A DNA stretch of 64,000 nucleotides from Pseudobutyrivibrio sp. YE44 (GCF_900104335.1 NZ_FMXT01000011.1:1-64000), one strand, 5' to 3'. Counted from the first letter of the stretch, positions 51,645 to 62,209 are shown. A program made the numbers and translations. Notes: a model not told the origin generated them from the sequence alone.

Positions 51645-52313
51645 ATGGCAGTATTTAACGTAGTAGAAAAATTTGTCAGCATTAATGGTGAGGGACAGCA
51701 CGCAGGTGAGCTTGCAGTGTTTATTAGACTCCGTGGATGTAATCTTTCTTGCAGCTATTGTGATACAAGATGGGCTTGTACTGCTGATGCCAAGGCAGAA
51801 GAAATGACAGAGCTTCAGCTTCTAGATTATGTGAAATCCACAGGAGTAAAAAGAGTTACTCTTACTGGTGGCGAGCCACTTTTGGCAAAAGATGTTATGG
51901 TTCTGCTAGAGGCTTTTGCTAAGGAACCGGATATAAAGGTCGAGATAGAGACTAATGGTAGTATTTCACTTGAGCCATTTGTTGCTATAGAGAATCCTCC
52001 AGCCTTTACCCTTGATTACAAGTTGGCAGGATCAGGAATGGAAGCAAAAATGGATTTATCAAACTTCCAGTATTTACAGGAAAAGGATACTGTTAAGTTT
52101 GTTTGCTCAGATGTAAGTGAGTTGGATAAGGTTTGCAATATCGTAAATACGTATTCACTTTCAGATAAATGTACTGTTTTAATCAGCCCGGTTTTCGGTC
52201 GTATTGAACCGGCAGATATGGTGGACTATTTGATAGAGCATAAGCGAAATGATATTCGTTTACAGCTTCAGCTTCACAAGTTTATTTGGGATCCAAATAA
52301 GCGTGGCGTGTAG
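51645..52313 (+). CDS. queE: 7-carboxy-7-deazaguanine synthase QueE
   Basis: A 222-aa radical SAM enzyme. The cluster motif is [14 protein letters not shown] (Cys at 30, 34 and 37 approximately) after [31 protein letters not shown] and the EIETNGS strand are typical. The spacing within the motif is CxxxCxxC. It begins two bases after queD and is followed by folE. Confidence 0.93.
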   Translation: MAVFNVVEKFVSINGEGQHAGELAVFIRLRGCNLSCSYCDTRWACTADAKAEEMTELQLLDYVKSTGVKRVTLTGGEPLLAKDVMVLLEAFAKEPDIKVEIETNGSISLEPFVAIENPPAFTLDYKLAGSGMEAKMDLSNFQYLQEKDTVKFVCSDVSELDKVCNIVNTYSLSDKCTVLISPVFGRIEPADMVDYLIEHKRNDIRLQLQLHKFIWDPNKRGV

Positions 52314-52332
52314 TTTTAAGAAGAGGATAGAA

Positions 52333-52905
52333 ATGGCAATTAACAAGGAATTAATAAAGGAAAGCATTAGAAATATTATTATAGCTCTTGGGGATGACCC
52401 AGATAGAGCAGGACTTGTGGAGACCCCTGACAGAGTGGCTCGTATGTACGAGGAAGTCTTTGAAGGAATGAATTATAGTAACCAGGATATTGCAGAAATG
52501 TTTAACAAGACCTTCGATGAGGATTATTACGATGATAACAATCAGGATTTGGTCTTTGTAAAGGATATTGAGGTCTTCAGCTATTGCGAACATCATCTTG
52601 CACTTATGTATGACATGAAGGTCAGCGTAGCCTATATTCCAAATGGAAAGGTAATTGGTCTTAGCAAAATTGCAAGAATCGCTGATATGGCAGCAAAGCG
52701 ACTTCAGCTTCAGGAGCGAATTGGAAATGATATTGCTGAGATTCTTCAGATGGTTACTGAATCAGAGGATGTAGCTGTATTTATAGAAGCTAGCCATTCT
52801 TGCATGACTGCCAGAGGAATCAAAAATGCAGGGGCAAGAACTTATACTCAAACCTTACGAGGTAGGTTTAAGACTGATAAGGACTTGCTTGCAAGATTAA
52901 GATAG
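52333..52905 (+). CDS. folE: GTP cyclohydrolase I
   Basis: A 190-aa enzyme that makes dihydroneopterin triphosphate, the shared precursor of folate and queuosine. Motifs: [40 protein letters not shown] with the zinc Cys-His-His, and [19 protein letters not shown]. Start at 52333 with AGAGGATAG; an ORF extension overlapping queE is rejected. Its place in the que operon suggests dedicated supply to QueD. Confidence 0.94.
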   Translation: MAINKELIKESIRNIIIALGDDPDRAGLVETPDRVARMYEEVFEGMNYSNQDIAEMFNKTFDEDYYDDNNQDLVFVKDIEVFSYCEHHLALMYDMKVSVAYIPNGKVIGLSKIARIADMAAKRLQLQERIGNDIAEILQMVTESEDVAVFIEASHSCMTARGIKNAGARTYTQTLRGRFKTDKDLLARLR

Positions 52906-52931
52906 AGGATGAGCTGTAAAAGGAGATAAAT

Positions 52932-53618
52932 ATGAAAGCATTAGTTTTAGTTAGTGGTGGCGTGGATAGCACCACATGTCTTGGAATGGCAGTAAAGGAA
53001 TATGGAAGCGAGAATGTAGTTGGACTTTCAATTTTCTACGGACAGCGTCATGATAAAGAAATCAAGGCTGCAGATGCGGTTTGCGAGCATTATAAGGTAG
53101 AGCATATCACTCTTGATTTATCTACAATGTTTCAGTTTAGCGATTGTACATTGCTACAGCATTCAGAGGGAGAAATTCCAGAGGAATCTTATGCAGAGCA
53201 GCTTGCTAAAACAGATGGCAAGCCAGTGAGCACATATGTGCCATTTAGAAATGGGTTATTCCTTTCAAGTGCCAGTGCCATTGCACTTTCAAAGGGATGT
53301 TCAAAGATTTACTATGGAGCACACAGCGACGATGCAGCAGGCAACGCATACCCAGACTGTTCAGAGGCTTTCAACGAGGCTATGAACAAGGCAATCTACG
53401 AGGGCAGTGGAAAGCAGCTCGAAATTGTGGCGCCATTTATTAGTCTCACAAAATCACAGGTGGTAAAGAAGGGCTTAGAATTAGGTGTGCCTTATGAGCT
53501 TACCTGGAGCTGTTATGAGGGTCATGAAAAGGCCTGCGGTAAATGTGGCACTTGCATCGATAGAAAGGCTGCATTTGAGCTTAACGGGGTTACAGACCCT
53601 ATTGAATATGAAATGTAA
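52932..53618 (+). CDS. queC: 7-cyano-7-deazaguanine synthase QueC
   Basis: A 228-aa ATP-dependent enzyme that converts carboxy-deazaguanine to preQ0. The PP-loop is [15 protein letters not shown] (about 5-19). The zinc site is [23 protein letters not shown] precedes the ATG. Confidence 0.94.
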   Translation: MKALVLVSGGVDSTTCLGMAVKEYGSENVVGLSIFYGQRHDKEIKAADAVCEHYKVEHITLDLSTMFQFSDCTLLQHSEGEIPEESYAEQLAKTDGKPVSTYVPFRNGLFLSSASAIALSKGCSKIYYGAHSDDAAGNAYPDCSEAFNEAMNKAIYEGSGKQLEIVAPFISLTKSQVVKKGLELGVPYELTWSCYEGHEKACGKCGTCIDRKAAFELNGVTDPIEYEM

Positions 53619-53637
53619 TATATCGGAGGAAAAAATT

Positions 53638-54129
53638 ATGGCAGATAGAGCAGCAGAGGGTACACTTACCCTTCTTGGAAACAAAAACAACACTTATCCA
53701 GACAATTACGCACCAGAGATGCTTCAGACATTCTTGAATAAGCATCCTGAAAATGACTATTTTGTAAAGTTTAATTGTCCAGAGTTTACATCACTTTGTC
53801 CAATTACAGGTCAGCCAGATTTTGCGAACATCATCATTTCCTATGTTCCAGGAGAAAAGATGGTGGAGAGCAAGTCTCTTAAGCTTTACCTTTTCAGTTT
53901 TAGAAATCACGGTGACTTCCATGAGGATTGTGTAAACATCATCATGAAGGATTTGATTAAGCTTATGGATCCAAAGTATATTGAGGTTTGGGGCAAATTC
54001 ACTCCAAGAGGAGGTATTTCCATCGACCCATATTGCAACTATGGAAAGCCAGGTACAAAGTGGGAAGAGGTTGCCTTCAATCGCATGGCAAACCACGATA
54101 TGTATCCAGAAAAGGTAGATAATAGATAA
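53638..54129 (+). CDS. queF: NADPH-dependent preQ0 reductase QueF
   Basis: A 164-aa enzyme that reduces preQ0 to preQ1. The catalytic Cys lies in [17 protein letters not shown] (about 53-58), with the Que[21 protein letters not shown] motif that binds substrate. Start at 53638 after GGAGGAAAAA; a longer ORF inside queC is rejected. Last gene of the operon. Confidence 0.95.
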   Translation: MADRAAEGTLTLLGNKNNTYPDNYAPEMLQTFLNKHPENDYFVKFNCPEFTSLCPITGQPDFANIIISYVPGEKMVESKSLKLYLFSFRNHGDFHEDCVNIIMKDLIKLMDPKYIEVWGKFTPRGGISIDPYCNYGKPGTKWEEVAFNRMANHDMYPEKVDNR

Positions 54130-54166
54130 TAAAAGACCAGTCGACTTTGACTGATTGATGAGATGT

Positions 54167-54205
54167 GAAAAGAGGCCCACTCCCTAGCGGAATGGACCTC
54201 TTTGC
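54167..54205. terminator. Bidirectional terminator between queF and the kinase-like gene
   Basis: AAAGAGGCCCA/TGGACCTCTTT forms an 11-bp stem (one mismatch) with T-rich tail on the plus strand and an A-run before it, so it can stop both convergent transcripts. Confidence 0.8.
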
Positions 54206-54214
54206 TTTTTGTAG

Positions 54215-54817
54215 TTATTCAGGATACTTTTCAGCAAGCTGACAAATTGTATTTACACAGGTTTCTTCACCGAGAGTACCGCTGTCTAAAATTACATCAT
54301 ACTCTCTGAAATCACCCCAGTTTTTGTCGGTGTAATATTTGTAATAGGTTTTTCTCTGTTTATCCTTCTTTGCAAGGCGCTTCTCAATGCTGACATTTTC
54401 TATGTTTTCGTAGCGGTCAAGAACTCTCTTTTTTCTGTGCTCCATATCTGCGTGAATCATAACGTTCATGCAGCGGATGCCCTCCTTGCGAAGAATGTAG
54501 TCCGCACAACGTCCAACGATTACGCAAGGACCTTTGCTGGCAAATTCAAGGATAACCTTTTTCTGAGCTATAAATATTTCATCCTGAGGACTCTGGAAGT
54601 ACATTGTACCTGCAGCTGAAATATCAAACCACATTGCTGTAGAAGATGTATATTCACCTTGAGTCTCTATAAGCTCTTTTGCATAGCCACTTTCAACAGC
54701 CACACGATTTACGATTTCCCCATCGTAAAAAGGAATGTTTAATTGCTTTGCAACAGCTTCTCCAATGCTATGACCACCGCTGCCGAATTCTCTTGAGATA
54801 GTAATTACTGGATACAT
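54215..54817 (-). CDS. Cytidylate kinase-like family protein
   Basis: A 200-aa P-loop kinase-like protein. The N-terminal ITISREFGSGGHSIGEAVAKQL carries a P-loop variant typical of the cytidylate-kinase-like family found in many clostridia, with GRCADYIL and an LDRYENIENVSIEKRLAKKDKQR lid-like region. Substrate not established. The ATG at 54817 follows GGAGGGAACC; the longer ORF has no support. Confidence 0.82.
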   Translation of the reverse strand: MYPVITISREFGSGGHSIGEAVAKQLNIPFYDGEIVNRVAVESGYAKELIETQGEYTSSTAMWFDISAAGTMYFQSPQDEIFIAQKKVILEFASKGPCVIVGRCADYILRKEGIRCMNVMIHADMEHRKKRVLDRYENIENVSIEKRLAKKDKQRKTYYKYYTDKNWGDFREYDVILDSGTLGEETCVNTICQLAEKYPE

Positions 54818-54902
54818 AGTGGTTCCCTCCAATTTTAAAATATAAATCATACAGATTCTGTATTTGTATCTATATGATAACCCAACATTTGTTACTTATA
54901 TT

Positions 54903-55556
54903 TTAAAAGTTTTCCGATAAAAAGTCAAAGAGAGCAGCATTTGTCTGATTATTAATTTTGCCGCCTGATTCGGCGTTTTCCCCGCTGTCTCCGCAGATAT
55001 CTACGCCAATAATCCTGTGATTTTTAAAGAGGATCTTCAGAGAATCAAGTAGTTCTTCTAAAGTCATATTTCCCTGGTCCCAATCGGTAACGGAACATTC
55101 AGTGGAAAGAACGTCCTTGTCGATGGAGATATATAAAGGTAAATCCATTGGAATATCCTCCACAGGTATTTCTTCACCAACTCCATAGGTGAAGACCTTC
55201 TTTAAGTTCGGCAGAGTTTCTTTAGCTTCAAGAACCCATCCGCCACAGGAGGTGATTTGGCCGAAGCTTGGAGGCTGATCATCAGGATGGTGATCAAAGA
55301 GTACAAGGCTAAAATCCTCCTTCACTTTTTGAAGCCAAAGAAGGCTGAGATAGTGGTAGTTGCCTGAATCAATAAAGTGTATGCCAGTTGGAGAAAATTC
55401 GTATATACGTTTTTGGATTTCTTCTTTTGCAAGGTCATCTAAGTAGCATCTTGTGCCTTCAATATCTCGGCAGTCAATTGTTATAAAATTTTCTTTGTAA
55501 TTGTAGAATGACTGATGCTCGAAAGCATCAGTCATTTTCATAAGAATAGTTTCCAT
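54903..55556 (-). CDS. Arginase/agmatinase-family protein
   Basis: A 217-aa ureohydrolase-fold protein, shorter than usual (about 300). Metal-binding motifs are LFDHHPDDQ (DxHxD-like), and SIDKDVLSTECSVTDWDQG (the SxDxDxxDP-like motif lacks the final Pro). Catalytic capability and substrate are uncertain. It starts two bases after the trkH stop with no obvious Shine-Dalgarno sequence, so it may be translated by coupling. Confidence 0.75.
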   Translation of the reverse strand: METILMKMTDAFEHQSFYNYKENFITIDCRDIEGTRCYLDDLAKEEIQKRIYEFSPTGIHFIDSGNYHYLSLLWLQKVKEDFSLVLFDHHPDDQPPSFGQITSCGGWVLEAKETLPNLKKVFTYGVGEEIPVEDIPMDLPLYISIDKDVLSTECSVTDWDQGNMTLEELLDSLKILFKNHRIIGVDICGDSGENAESGGKINNQTNAALFDFLSENF

Positions 55557-55558
55557 AA

Positions 55559-57061
55559 TTATTTATTTTTGAAAATCTTTCCTGCGTGTTCTAATTCCTT
55601 AGAGCGACGCTTTGTAAATAAGTCTTGCCAAATAGTTGGATGGAAGAGCATAAGGATTGGGAAAAGCTCAAGTCTTCCTGCTAGCATATCAAATATCAAA
55701 ACAATCTTTGATAAATCAGTAAAGAATGCAAAGTTTGCAGCAGGACCAACCATGCTCATACCAGGTCCGATGTTACTCATTGTGGCAATAACTGCTGTAA
55801 AGATGGTCGAAAAATCTAGGTTCTCGAAAGAAAGGATAAACACACTTACAAAGAACACCAACATAAATGTACCGAAAAATACGTTGTTGGAACGAACTGT
55901 ATCGTGGTTAACTGGCTTTCCATCCATAAGAGTCTTTCTGATACTACGTGGATGAATGTAGCTGATCAACTCCTTGTGAACAGCCTTGCCCATAAGTACA
56001 AATCGAGAAACCTTGATACCACCACCAGTGGAACCGGCGCAGGCACCAATAAACATAAGGATTACCAAAACACAACGGCTGGCCTGTGGCCAAACAGCAA
56101 AGTCAGCAGTTGAGAAACCAGTAGAAGATTGGATTGAGGTAACCTGGAAGGCTGCCTTTGTAAGAGCATCAAACAATCCTGCGCTGCAGCTTAAGGTGTT
56201 AAAGGTAATAATACCGATTGAACCAAGTGTCAAAAGGGTGTACATTCTAACTTCTTCCATTCTAAAGGCATCTCTAGCATGGTGGAATAGCACATAGTAG
56301 TAGAAGTTGAAGTTAACACCGAATACAAACATAAAAATAGCTATTATCCACTGACAAGCCACGTTGAAGCCTGCACAGCTGTTGGCGTAAATACCGAAAC
56401 CTCCAGTACCTGCTGTGGCGATACCAGTATTGATTGCCTCAAATGGTGTCATACCTGCAATCAATAGAAGAGTGATTTCTAAAGCGCAAAGGCCTAAATA
56501 AATCAAGTAAAGCATCTGTGCTGTGTTCTTAAGCTTTGGAACCAGCTTTCCAACAGATGGGCCAGGTGACTCAGCTTTCATAAGATTGAACTGTGAACCC
56601 TCACCACCTGCAAGTGGGATAACTGTAAGAAGGAATACCAAAACTCCCATACCACCTACTAAGTGAGTAAAGCTTCGCCAAAATAGTGAAGCGTGAGAAA
56701 GGGTTTCAACATTATCAATAATGGAAGCACCTGTTGTGGTGAAGCCGGAAACAGCTTCGAATAAAGCATCAATATAATGAGGAATTTCTCCTGTGAGCCA
56801 AAGTGGAATGGCGCCAATGACGGATAAAACCACCCAAGATGCACCTGTACAGAAGAAACCTTCTTTTAAGTAGAAACTAAACTTCTTTGGTTTGAAATAG
56901 CTGTTAATAACGCCTGCCACAAGACATGGGAATGCAACTATAGCATAGTCAACCCAAACACTTTCGTGGTAGATAAATGCCACAAAAATCGGAAGCATTA
57001 AAAACAATCCTAAAAATCCTACAACATATAATAGGATAAAACGAATGACGGAATTATTCAT
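55559..57061 (-). CDS. trkH: Potassium uptake channel subunit TrkH/KtrB
   Basis: A 500-aa membrane protein with four pore-loop repeats (SGFTTTGAS, TAGTGGFGIY, SSTGFSTAD, SNIGPGMSM) typical of the TrkH/KtrB superfamily; the filter Gly of each repeat is visible. It moves K+ under control of TrkA, encoded 6 bases upstream. N-terminal M1 and long linker are present, so full length. Confidence 0.92.
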   Translation of the reverse strand: MNNSVIRFILLYVVGFLGLFLMLPIFVAFIYHESVWVDYAIVAFPCLVAGVINSYFKPKKFSFYLKEGFFCTGASWVVLSVIGAIPLWLTGEIPHYIDALFEAVSGFTTTGASIIDNVETLSHASLFWRSFTHLVGGMGVLVFLLTVIPLAGGEGSQFNLMKAESPGPSVGKLVPKLKNTAQMLYLIYLGLCALEITLLLIAGMTPFEAINTGIATAGTGGFGIYANSCAGFNVACQWIIAIFMFVFGVNFNFYYYVLFHHARDAFRMEEVRMYTLLTLGSIGIITFNTLSCSAGLFDALTKAAFQVTSIQSSTGFSTADFAVWPQASRCVLVILMFIGACAGSTGGGIKVSRFVLMGKAVHKELISYIHPRSIRKTLMDGKPVNHDTVRSNNVFFGTFMLVFFVSVFILSFENLDFSTIFTAVIATMSNIGPGMSMVGPAANFAFFTDLSKIVLIFDMLAGRLELFPILMLFHPTIWQDLFTKRRSKELEHAGKIFKNK

Positions 57062-57067
57062 GTCCTA

Positions 57068-58456
57068 TTACCTCAATGTATCTAAAATAGTAGCAAAGCC
57101 AGTGTGTGTAGTTACAACCATGATTGTATCACCAACCTCGATGGTATCAGAACCGCTAGGAATGATGATTTTGCCATTACGATTGATAAAGGCAATAAGA
57201 ACATTGTCTTTAAATTGTAAAACTGAGAAAGGCACGCCTGTGGCCTTTGACTTTTCAGTAATGTTAAACTCGATAGCTTCCACTCTCTGATCGAAAAGAT
57301 GGTAGAGGGTAAGGATATCGTTTCCATCACCAGAAGCACTCTTTGCTCGAACGTAAGCGATGATAGATTCTGCTGTTATCTGACGAGGATATACCACAGA
57401 TCCAAGGTTCAACTGTGACATAACGTTGTCGAAGCTGATTCGGTTAATTTTTGTAATTACCTTTGCATTGCTAACTTGATTAGCATAAAGGGTAAGGAAA
57501 ATATTTTCTTCGTCGATTCCTGTAAGAGGAATAAAGCTTTCAACATATTCGATGCCTTCCTCACGAAGAAGTGCCTCGTCGCTACCATCACCATTAATGA
57601 TTGTAGCCTTTGGAAGGGCAATAGAAAGTTCTTCGCAGCGTTCCTTGCTTCTTTCAATGATTCGTACGTTCATTCTTGCCTGAAGAAGGAGCTTTGCAAG
57701 ATAGAAGGAAGCCTTTCCGCCACCAACAATCAAACAGTCCTTAACCTGGCGGGTTTTGAATCCAATTTCGTTCAAGAAGGTACGAGCAAATCGTCTTGCA
57801 CCAACGGCACAAACAATATCGTTTGTTTTAAGGACGAAATCACCAGTAGGGATAACTACTTCGTCGTCACGTTTAACGGCTGTGATAAGCACCTTGCTAG
57901 AGCTTGATTGGCTAAGGTTCTTAATTGTAAGGCCATCAAGGATGTTGCCCTCCTCAATTTTGAACTCAACCATTTCAGCCTGGCCGTGGGCAAAGGAAGA
58001 AACTTCAAGTGTGGATGGAAGAGAGAGAATAGATGAAATCTCTCTGGCAGCCTCAAGCTCTGGGTTGATAATCATAACCAAGCCAAGCTTTTCCTGAAGA
58101 TATGAAATTTCCTTTGAATAGTCGGGATTTCTAACTCGTGCGATTGAAGCGCAATCACCTACCTGTTTAGCGATTGTGCAGCAGAGAAGATTAAGCTCAT
58201 CTGAGTTAGTTACGGCAATAATGAGATCCGCATCCTTAATACCAGCTTCAACCTGAGTGCTGTAGCTGGCACCATTTCCCTGGATACCCATTATGTCATA
58301 AAGATTTGTGAGATTATCGATTCGTTCTTGCTTCTGATCGATAACGACAATATCATGACCTTCCTTTGAAAGTCTATCTACTAGGGTGCGGCCTACTTTA
58401 CCACATCCTACAATTATTATTTTTAGTCCTCTTTTTTGGGACGAGCCAAATATCAT
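57068..58456 (-). CDS. trkA: Potassium uptake regulatory subunit TrkA
   Basis: A 462-aa cytoplasmic protein with two RCK units, each an NAD-binding Rossmann domain (LKIIIVGCGKVGRTLVDRL and VKDCLIVGGGKASFYLAKLL) followed by a TrkA-C domain. It gates TrkH in response to nucleotides. The ATG at 58456 follows GGAGGCAAAAGTA; the TTG at 58471 is part of that site. Confidence 0.92.
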   Translation of the reverse strand: MIFGSSQKRGLKIIIVGCGKVGRTLVDRLSKEGHDIVVIDQKQERIDNLTNLYDIMGIQGNGASYSTQVEAGIKDADLIIAVTNSDELNLLCCTIAKQVGDCASIARVRNPDYSKEISYLQEKLGLVMIINPELEAAREISSILSLPSTLEVSSFAHGQAEMVEFKIEEGNILDGLTIKNLSQSSSSKVLITAVKRDDEVVIPTGDFVLKTNDIVCAVGARRFARTFLNEIGFKTRQVKDCLIVGGGKASFYLAKLLLQARMNVRIIERSKERCEELSIALPKATIINGDGSDEALLREEGIEYVESFIPLTGIDEENIFLTLYANQVSNAKVITKINRISFDNVMSQLNLGSVVYPRQITAESIIAYVRAKSASGDGNDILTLYHLFDQRVEAIEFNITEKSKATGVPFSVLQFKDNVLIAFINRNGKIIIPSGSDTIEVGDTIMVVTTHTGFATILDTLR

Positions 58457-58537
58457 TACTTTTGCCTCCAAAAAAATTTAAGGAGATTACATAATCTCCC
58501 ATATGATAATTTAATCCATAAAGGGCAAAAGTGCAAG

Positions 58538-59038
58538 TTAAATCCTTACATCAACTCTTCGTGTAATTCTTTTGGCTGCATCATATAAGTCCTTCAAATA
58601 CTTGGAATCTTTATCGAAGAAATTCTGAAAACGTTCAGATTTATATGTGGTTGAAGCTGATTCATAAAGGGACATAGTGCCGTCCTTTTGTACGGTTATG
58701 CCAATCCTTTTCAGCTCAGACGCATATTCATTATTAAGTGTTTTGATTTTTGAAGCTGCGTTTCTTACAGAGGTGTCGTCTTTTCCGTATTTGCTGGCAG
58801 AGGTAAGCGTATTGTTTACGGCGTCGGTAAAAGCCTTCAGCTTTTCTTGATTTTGAGTATCACTGCTGTCGGTAAACTTGTAATCCTGCAGCTTTTTGAT
58901 GGCATTACGAAGAGCACTTGCATCAGCCATAGAAAGAGTGCCTTTAGTGGCCTCGTTTCTGGTAGAACCTTTTGCAAATGCAGAATACTTTCCATAATAT
59001 AATCTTAAGCTGAGAGAATTTGTTACGCTTACGTTCAT
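58538..59038 (-). CDS. Hypothetical helical protein
   Basis: A 166-aa polar protein without signal peptide, membrane helix or cysteine. It is predicted mainly helical and rich in Ser, Lys, Asp and Thr, with segments like ALRNAIKKLQDYKF and NAASKIKTLNNEYASELKRIGI. The style is faintly like flagellin/FliD C-terminal coils, but I do not recognise a family. The start has an AGGAGAAATAAT site. It stands alone upstream of trkA on the same strand. Confidence 0.6.
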   Translation of the reverse strand: MNVSVTNSLSLRLYYGKYSAFAKGSTRNEATKGTLSMADASALRNAIKKLQDYKFTDSSDTQNQEKLKAFTDAVNNTLTSASKYGKDDTSVRNAASKIKTLNNEYASELKRIGITVQKDGTMSLYESASTTYKSERFQNFFDKDSKYLKDLYDAAKRITRRVDVRI

Positions 59039-59252
59039 ATATTATTTCTCCTGTGAGATGGTAGTTTGGTTAATATAGCTACTATGACATTATCCTATAT
59101 TTTATATCGGTGGGAATTGGTGAATTATTTATATTGAAGTAAGGATTATATTAGTTGTATAAGGAAATTATGTATATTTACTGTTGAAGAAAATGTTAAA
59201 AGCACATATACTATAGGAAATTTAAAAGTAACTTTAATAGAAGGAGCGTCTA

Positions 59253-60800
59253 ATGAACCAGGAAAAAGTCATTGTTATCGACTTTGGCGGACAGTACAAC
59301 CAGTTGGTTGCTCGTCGTGTCAGAGAATGTAATGTCTATTGTGAAATCTATTCTTACCGTACCCCTATTGACCAAATTAAAGAAATGAATCCTGCTGGAA
59401 TTATTCTTACTGGCGGACCAAATTCTTGTTATGAAGATGGAGCACCTACCTATACTAAAGAGCTATTCGAGCTTGGTATACCTGTGCTTGGTCTTTGTTA
59501 TGGTGCTCAGCTTATGATGCATCTCTTAGGTGGTAAGGTTGAAAAGGCGCCTGTACGCGAGTACGGAAAGACTGAGACCTTTATTGATGGTGCTTCAGAG
59601 ACACTTTTTGCTGGTGTTGACAAGTCAACTATCGTTTGGATGAGTCACTTTGACTATATTAGCAAGGTTGCTCCTGATTTTGATATTATAGCTCATACTG
59701 CTGATTGTCCTGTTGCAGCAGCTGCTTGCGAGGCTAAGAAGCTTTATGCAATTCAGTTCCACCCAGAGGTGCTTCACACTGTTCAGGGAAAGGACATTTT
59801 ATTTAACTTTGTTCGTAACATCTGCGGTACTGCTGGTTCTTGGCGTATGGATTCTTTTGTTGAGCAGACCATTGGCGAGATTCGTCAGCGTGTTGGCGAT
59901 GGCAAGGTATTACTTGCCCTTTCTGGTGGTGTTGATTCATCAGTGCTTGCAGCACTTTTGGCCAAGGCTATTGGAAAGCAGCTTACCTGTGTGTTCGTAG
60001 ATCATGGTCTTCTTCGTAAAAACGAAGGTGATGAAGTAGAAAGCGTATTTGGCCCAGCCGGTTCCTTTGATATTAATTTTGTTCGTGTTAACGCTGCAGA
60101 GCGTTATTATGCAAAGCTTGCTGGTGTAGAAGAGCCAGAGCAGAAGCGTAAAATCATCGGTGAAGAATTCATCCGTGTCTTCGAGGAAGAAGCAAAGAAG
60201 ATTGGTACTGTAGACTTCCTTGCACAGGGAACTATCTATCCAGACGTTGTAGAGTCAGGTCTTGGCGGTGAGTCAGTAGTTATTAAGTCTCATCACAATG
60301 TTGGTGGACTTCCTGACTATGTTGATTTCAAGGAAATCATCGAGCCTCTTCGCAATCTTTTCAAGGATGAGGTTCGTAAGGTTGGTCTTGAGCTTGGCCT
60401 TCCAGAATACCTTGTATTCCGTCAGCCATTCCCAGGCCCAGGCCTTGGTATCCGTATCATTGGTGAGGTTACAGCAGAAAAAGTTCGCATAGTTCAGGAT
60501 GCTGATTATATTTATAGAACAGAGCTTGCAGAGGCTGGCTTAGCTAAGCTTCCAGATCAGTATTTCGCAGCTCTTTCAAACATGCGCTCTGTTGGTGTTA
60601 TGGGTGATGAGCGTACCTACGACTATGCAGTTGTACTTCGTGCCGTTGAAACCATCGACTTCATGACAGCTGAAGCTACTGAGATTCCTTTCGAGGTTCT
60701 CCAGCGTGTTATGAGCCGCATCATCAATGAGGTTAAGGGTGTCAACCGCGTAATGTACGACCTCACTTCTAAGCCACCAGGAACTGTGGAGCTGGAATAA
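59253..60800 (+). CDS. guaA: GMP synthase (glutamine-hydrolysing)
   Basis: A 515-aa enzyme converting XMP to GMP. Glutamine amidotransferase domain (1-190): nucleophile Cys in [11 protein letters not shown] and His-Glu in [11 protein letters not shown]-pyrophosphatase domain: [22 protein letters not shown] (from about 226). C-terminal dimer domain: [19 protein letters not shown] and the final [21 protein letters not shown] precedes the ATG. No guanine riboswitch is seen upstream in the 214-base gap, which shows nothing notable. Confidence 0.96.
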   Translation: MNQEKVIVIDFGGQYNQLVARRVRECNVYCEIYSYRTPIDQIKEMNPAGIILTGGPNSCYEDGAPTYTKELFELGIPVLGLCYGAQLMMHLLGGKVEKAPVREYGKTETFIDGASETLFAGVDKSTIVWMSHFDYISKVAPDFDIIAHTADCPVAAAACEAKKLYAIQFHPEVLHTVQGKDILFNFVRNICGTAGSWRMDSFVEQTIGEIRQRVGDGKVLLALSGGVDSSVLAALLAKAIGKQLTCVFVDHGLLRKNEGDEVESVFGPAGSFDINFVRVNAAERYYAKLAGVEEPEQKRKIIGEEFIRVFEEEAKKIGTVDFLAQGTIYPDVVESGLGGESVVIKSHHNVGGLPDYVDFKEIIEPLRNLFKDEVRKVGLELGLPEYLVFRQPFPGPGLGIRIIGEVTAEKVRIVQDADYIYRTELAEAGLAKLPDQYFAALSNMRSVGVMGDERTYDYAVVLRAVETIDFMTAEATEIPFEVLQRVMSRIINEVKGVNRVMYDLTSKPPGTVELE

Positions 60801-60825
60801 AGCCTATAAAGCACAAGCCGAGTAA

Positions 60826-60889
60826 AAATAAGCAGTCTAGTTGCGTGGATGCTTGCATCCAAAGTGACTAGGCTGCTTATTTTTATTGG
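60826..60889 (+). terminator. Terminator after guaA
   Basis: A long stem AAAAATAAGCAG.CTAGT / ACTAG.CTGCTTATTTTT with an inner GGATGC/GCATCC hairpin, followed by T-rich sequence. Confidence 0.88.
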
Positions 60890-60934
60890 GCGCCGCTAGG
60901 CGCTAGTAAGTGTGCCAGGTTGTGGCGCACTTAC
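60890..60934 (+). other. Two stacked GC-rich hairpins
   Basis: GCGCC/GGCGC (60891-60904) and GTAAGTGTGCC/GGCGCACTTAC (60906-60934) follow the guaA terminator directly. No T run. Role unknown. Confidence 0.5.
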
Positions 60935-61001
60935 GGGAGGGTTGAGCTTTGGCACAGTGAGTGCCATTTTAAATAACAATAATTGGTAAATTAGCATGTT
61001 T

Positions 61002-61259
61002 TACGGAACATAGGCTGACTTCAGCTTTTTTTCCGTAGTCAATATTCTTAGAATGAATCTGATTACGGAAAAAGAACATAATAATATGATTTTTTCCGTA
61101 GTCATGACTTTCATAGATGTAAATATCGTTAGCTTGTTAATGAATTAGCACTATAATCCTACGGAAAAAAGTTGTTGTTTTATAATCTGTTCCGTAATTG
61201 AACATGATTTGTCATTTCGGCCTACGGAACAGAAGCCTATTGTTAGGCTTTGTTCCGTA
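61002..61259. repeat. Array of eight alternating TACGGAA / TTCCGTA motifs (four 36-37 bp dyads)
   Basis: TACGGAA starts at 61002, 61064, 61160 and 61223; its reverse complement TTCCGTA starts at 61031, 61094, 61190 and 61253. Successive starts are 29, 33, 30, 66, 30, 33 and 30 bp apart, so one slot near 61127 is vacant. Each plus/minus pair can form a hairpin of 36 or 37 bases; unit 2 has 10-11 paired bases at each end, and unit 4 has an inner AAGCCT/AGGCTT stem. Loop sequences are unrelated. The motif is not seen elsewhere in the window. The surrounding gap (60935-61557) has no credible ORF. Confidence 0.9.
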
Positions 61260-61557
61260 AATATTGTTCAAATTAAAAAAAGCTTTGGAATGTTATAGGA
61301 AAAATAAGAAATATTGGAACAGGGCTACTAGAAAAGTATTTATAGCAAAGAATTTGCAGAACAGAGCATTAAGAACAGAGCTTATATAACAGATTTTGCT
61401 GACCAGATTAAAGAAAGAACTTATAAAACAAAATATACAAAAAGGTCAAGCGTAACCGAAAATTCGACAGTTTTTATTACAGTTCACTATGCAACAAATT
61501 CTGGATTTAGTATACTAATTCAAAACAATAAACAAAAAGAATAAGGCAGGGAAGAGC

Positions 61558-62190
61558 ATGGCATTTGATTTCAAAAAAGAATATAAAGAATTTTATATGC
61601 CTAAAAATAATCCAGAGATTGTTAATGTGCCTAAGGCAAATTACATAGCGGTTAGAGGTAAAGGTAATCCTAATGAAGAGGAGGGAGATTATCAGAAAGC
61701 AATCAGTGTATTGTATGCTATCGCATATACATTAAAAATGAGCTATAAAACTGATTATAAAATTGAAGGTTTCTTTGAATATGTTGTTCCACCACTTGAA
61801 GGTTTTTGGTGGCAGGATGAAGTAGACGGTGTCGATTATACTGACAAATCAACCTTCAATTGGATATCTGTTATTAGATTACCTGATTTCGTTACAGAGA
61901 AAGACTTTGCGTGGGCTGTTGAGAATGCAACGAAAAAGAAAAAGTTAGATTGTTCCGCTGCAGAGTTTATGACAATTGATGAGGGATTGTGTGTTCAGAT
62001 TATGCATTTAGGTTCATTTGATGATGAACCTGCAACAGTCGCTCTTATGGATGAATATTTAGCAGAAAAAGGATATGTTACTGATTTTACTGAAATAAGA
62101 CTTCATCACGAGATTTATATGTCAGATGCCAGAAAGGTTGCTCCAGAAAAATGGAAAACTGTTATTAGGCATCCTATACGAAAAGCGTGA
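61558..62190 (+). CDS. GyrI-like small-molecule-binding domain protein
   Basis: A 210-aa protein of the GyrI-like family: FKKEYKEFYMPKNNPEIVNVPKANYIAVRGKGNPNEEEGDYQKAIS start, with aromatic residues (FFEYVVPPLEGFWW) and the late EIRLHHEIYMSD strand. Proteins of this type bind cationic or aromatic small molecules and may act in drug tolerance. It lacks a DNA-binding domain. The motif array at 61002-61259 ends 299 bases upstream. Followed by a GNAT gene. Confidence 0.83.
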   Translation: MAFDFKKEYKEFYMPKNNPEIVNVPKANYIAVRGKGNPNEEEGDYQKAISVLYAIAYTLKMSYKTDYKIEGFFEYVVPPLEGFWWQDEVDGVDYTDKSTFNWISVIRLPDFVTEKDFAWAVENATKKKKLDCSAAEFMTIDEGLCVQIMHLGSFDDEPATVALMDEYLAEKGYVTDFTEIRLHHEIYMSDARKVAPEKWKTVIRHPIRKA

Positions 62191-62209
62191 TAAGTATTTG
62201 GAGGCGAAA

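Noticed and set aside
61002-61259. CRISPR array
   Set aside because: The repeated unit is only 7 bp and alternates strand, spacers vary between 22 and 59 bp, and no cas genes are present.
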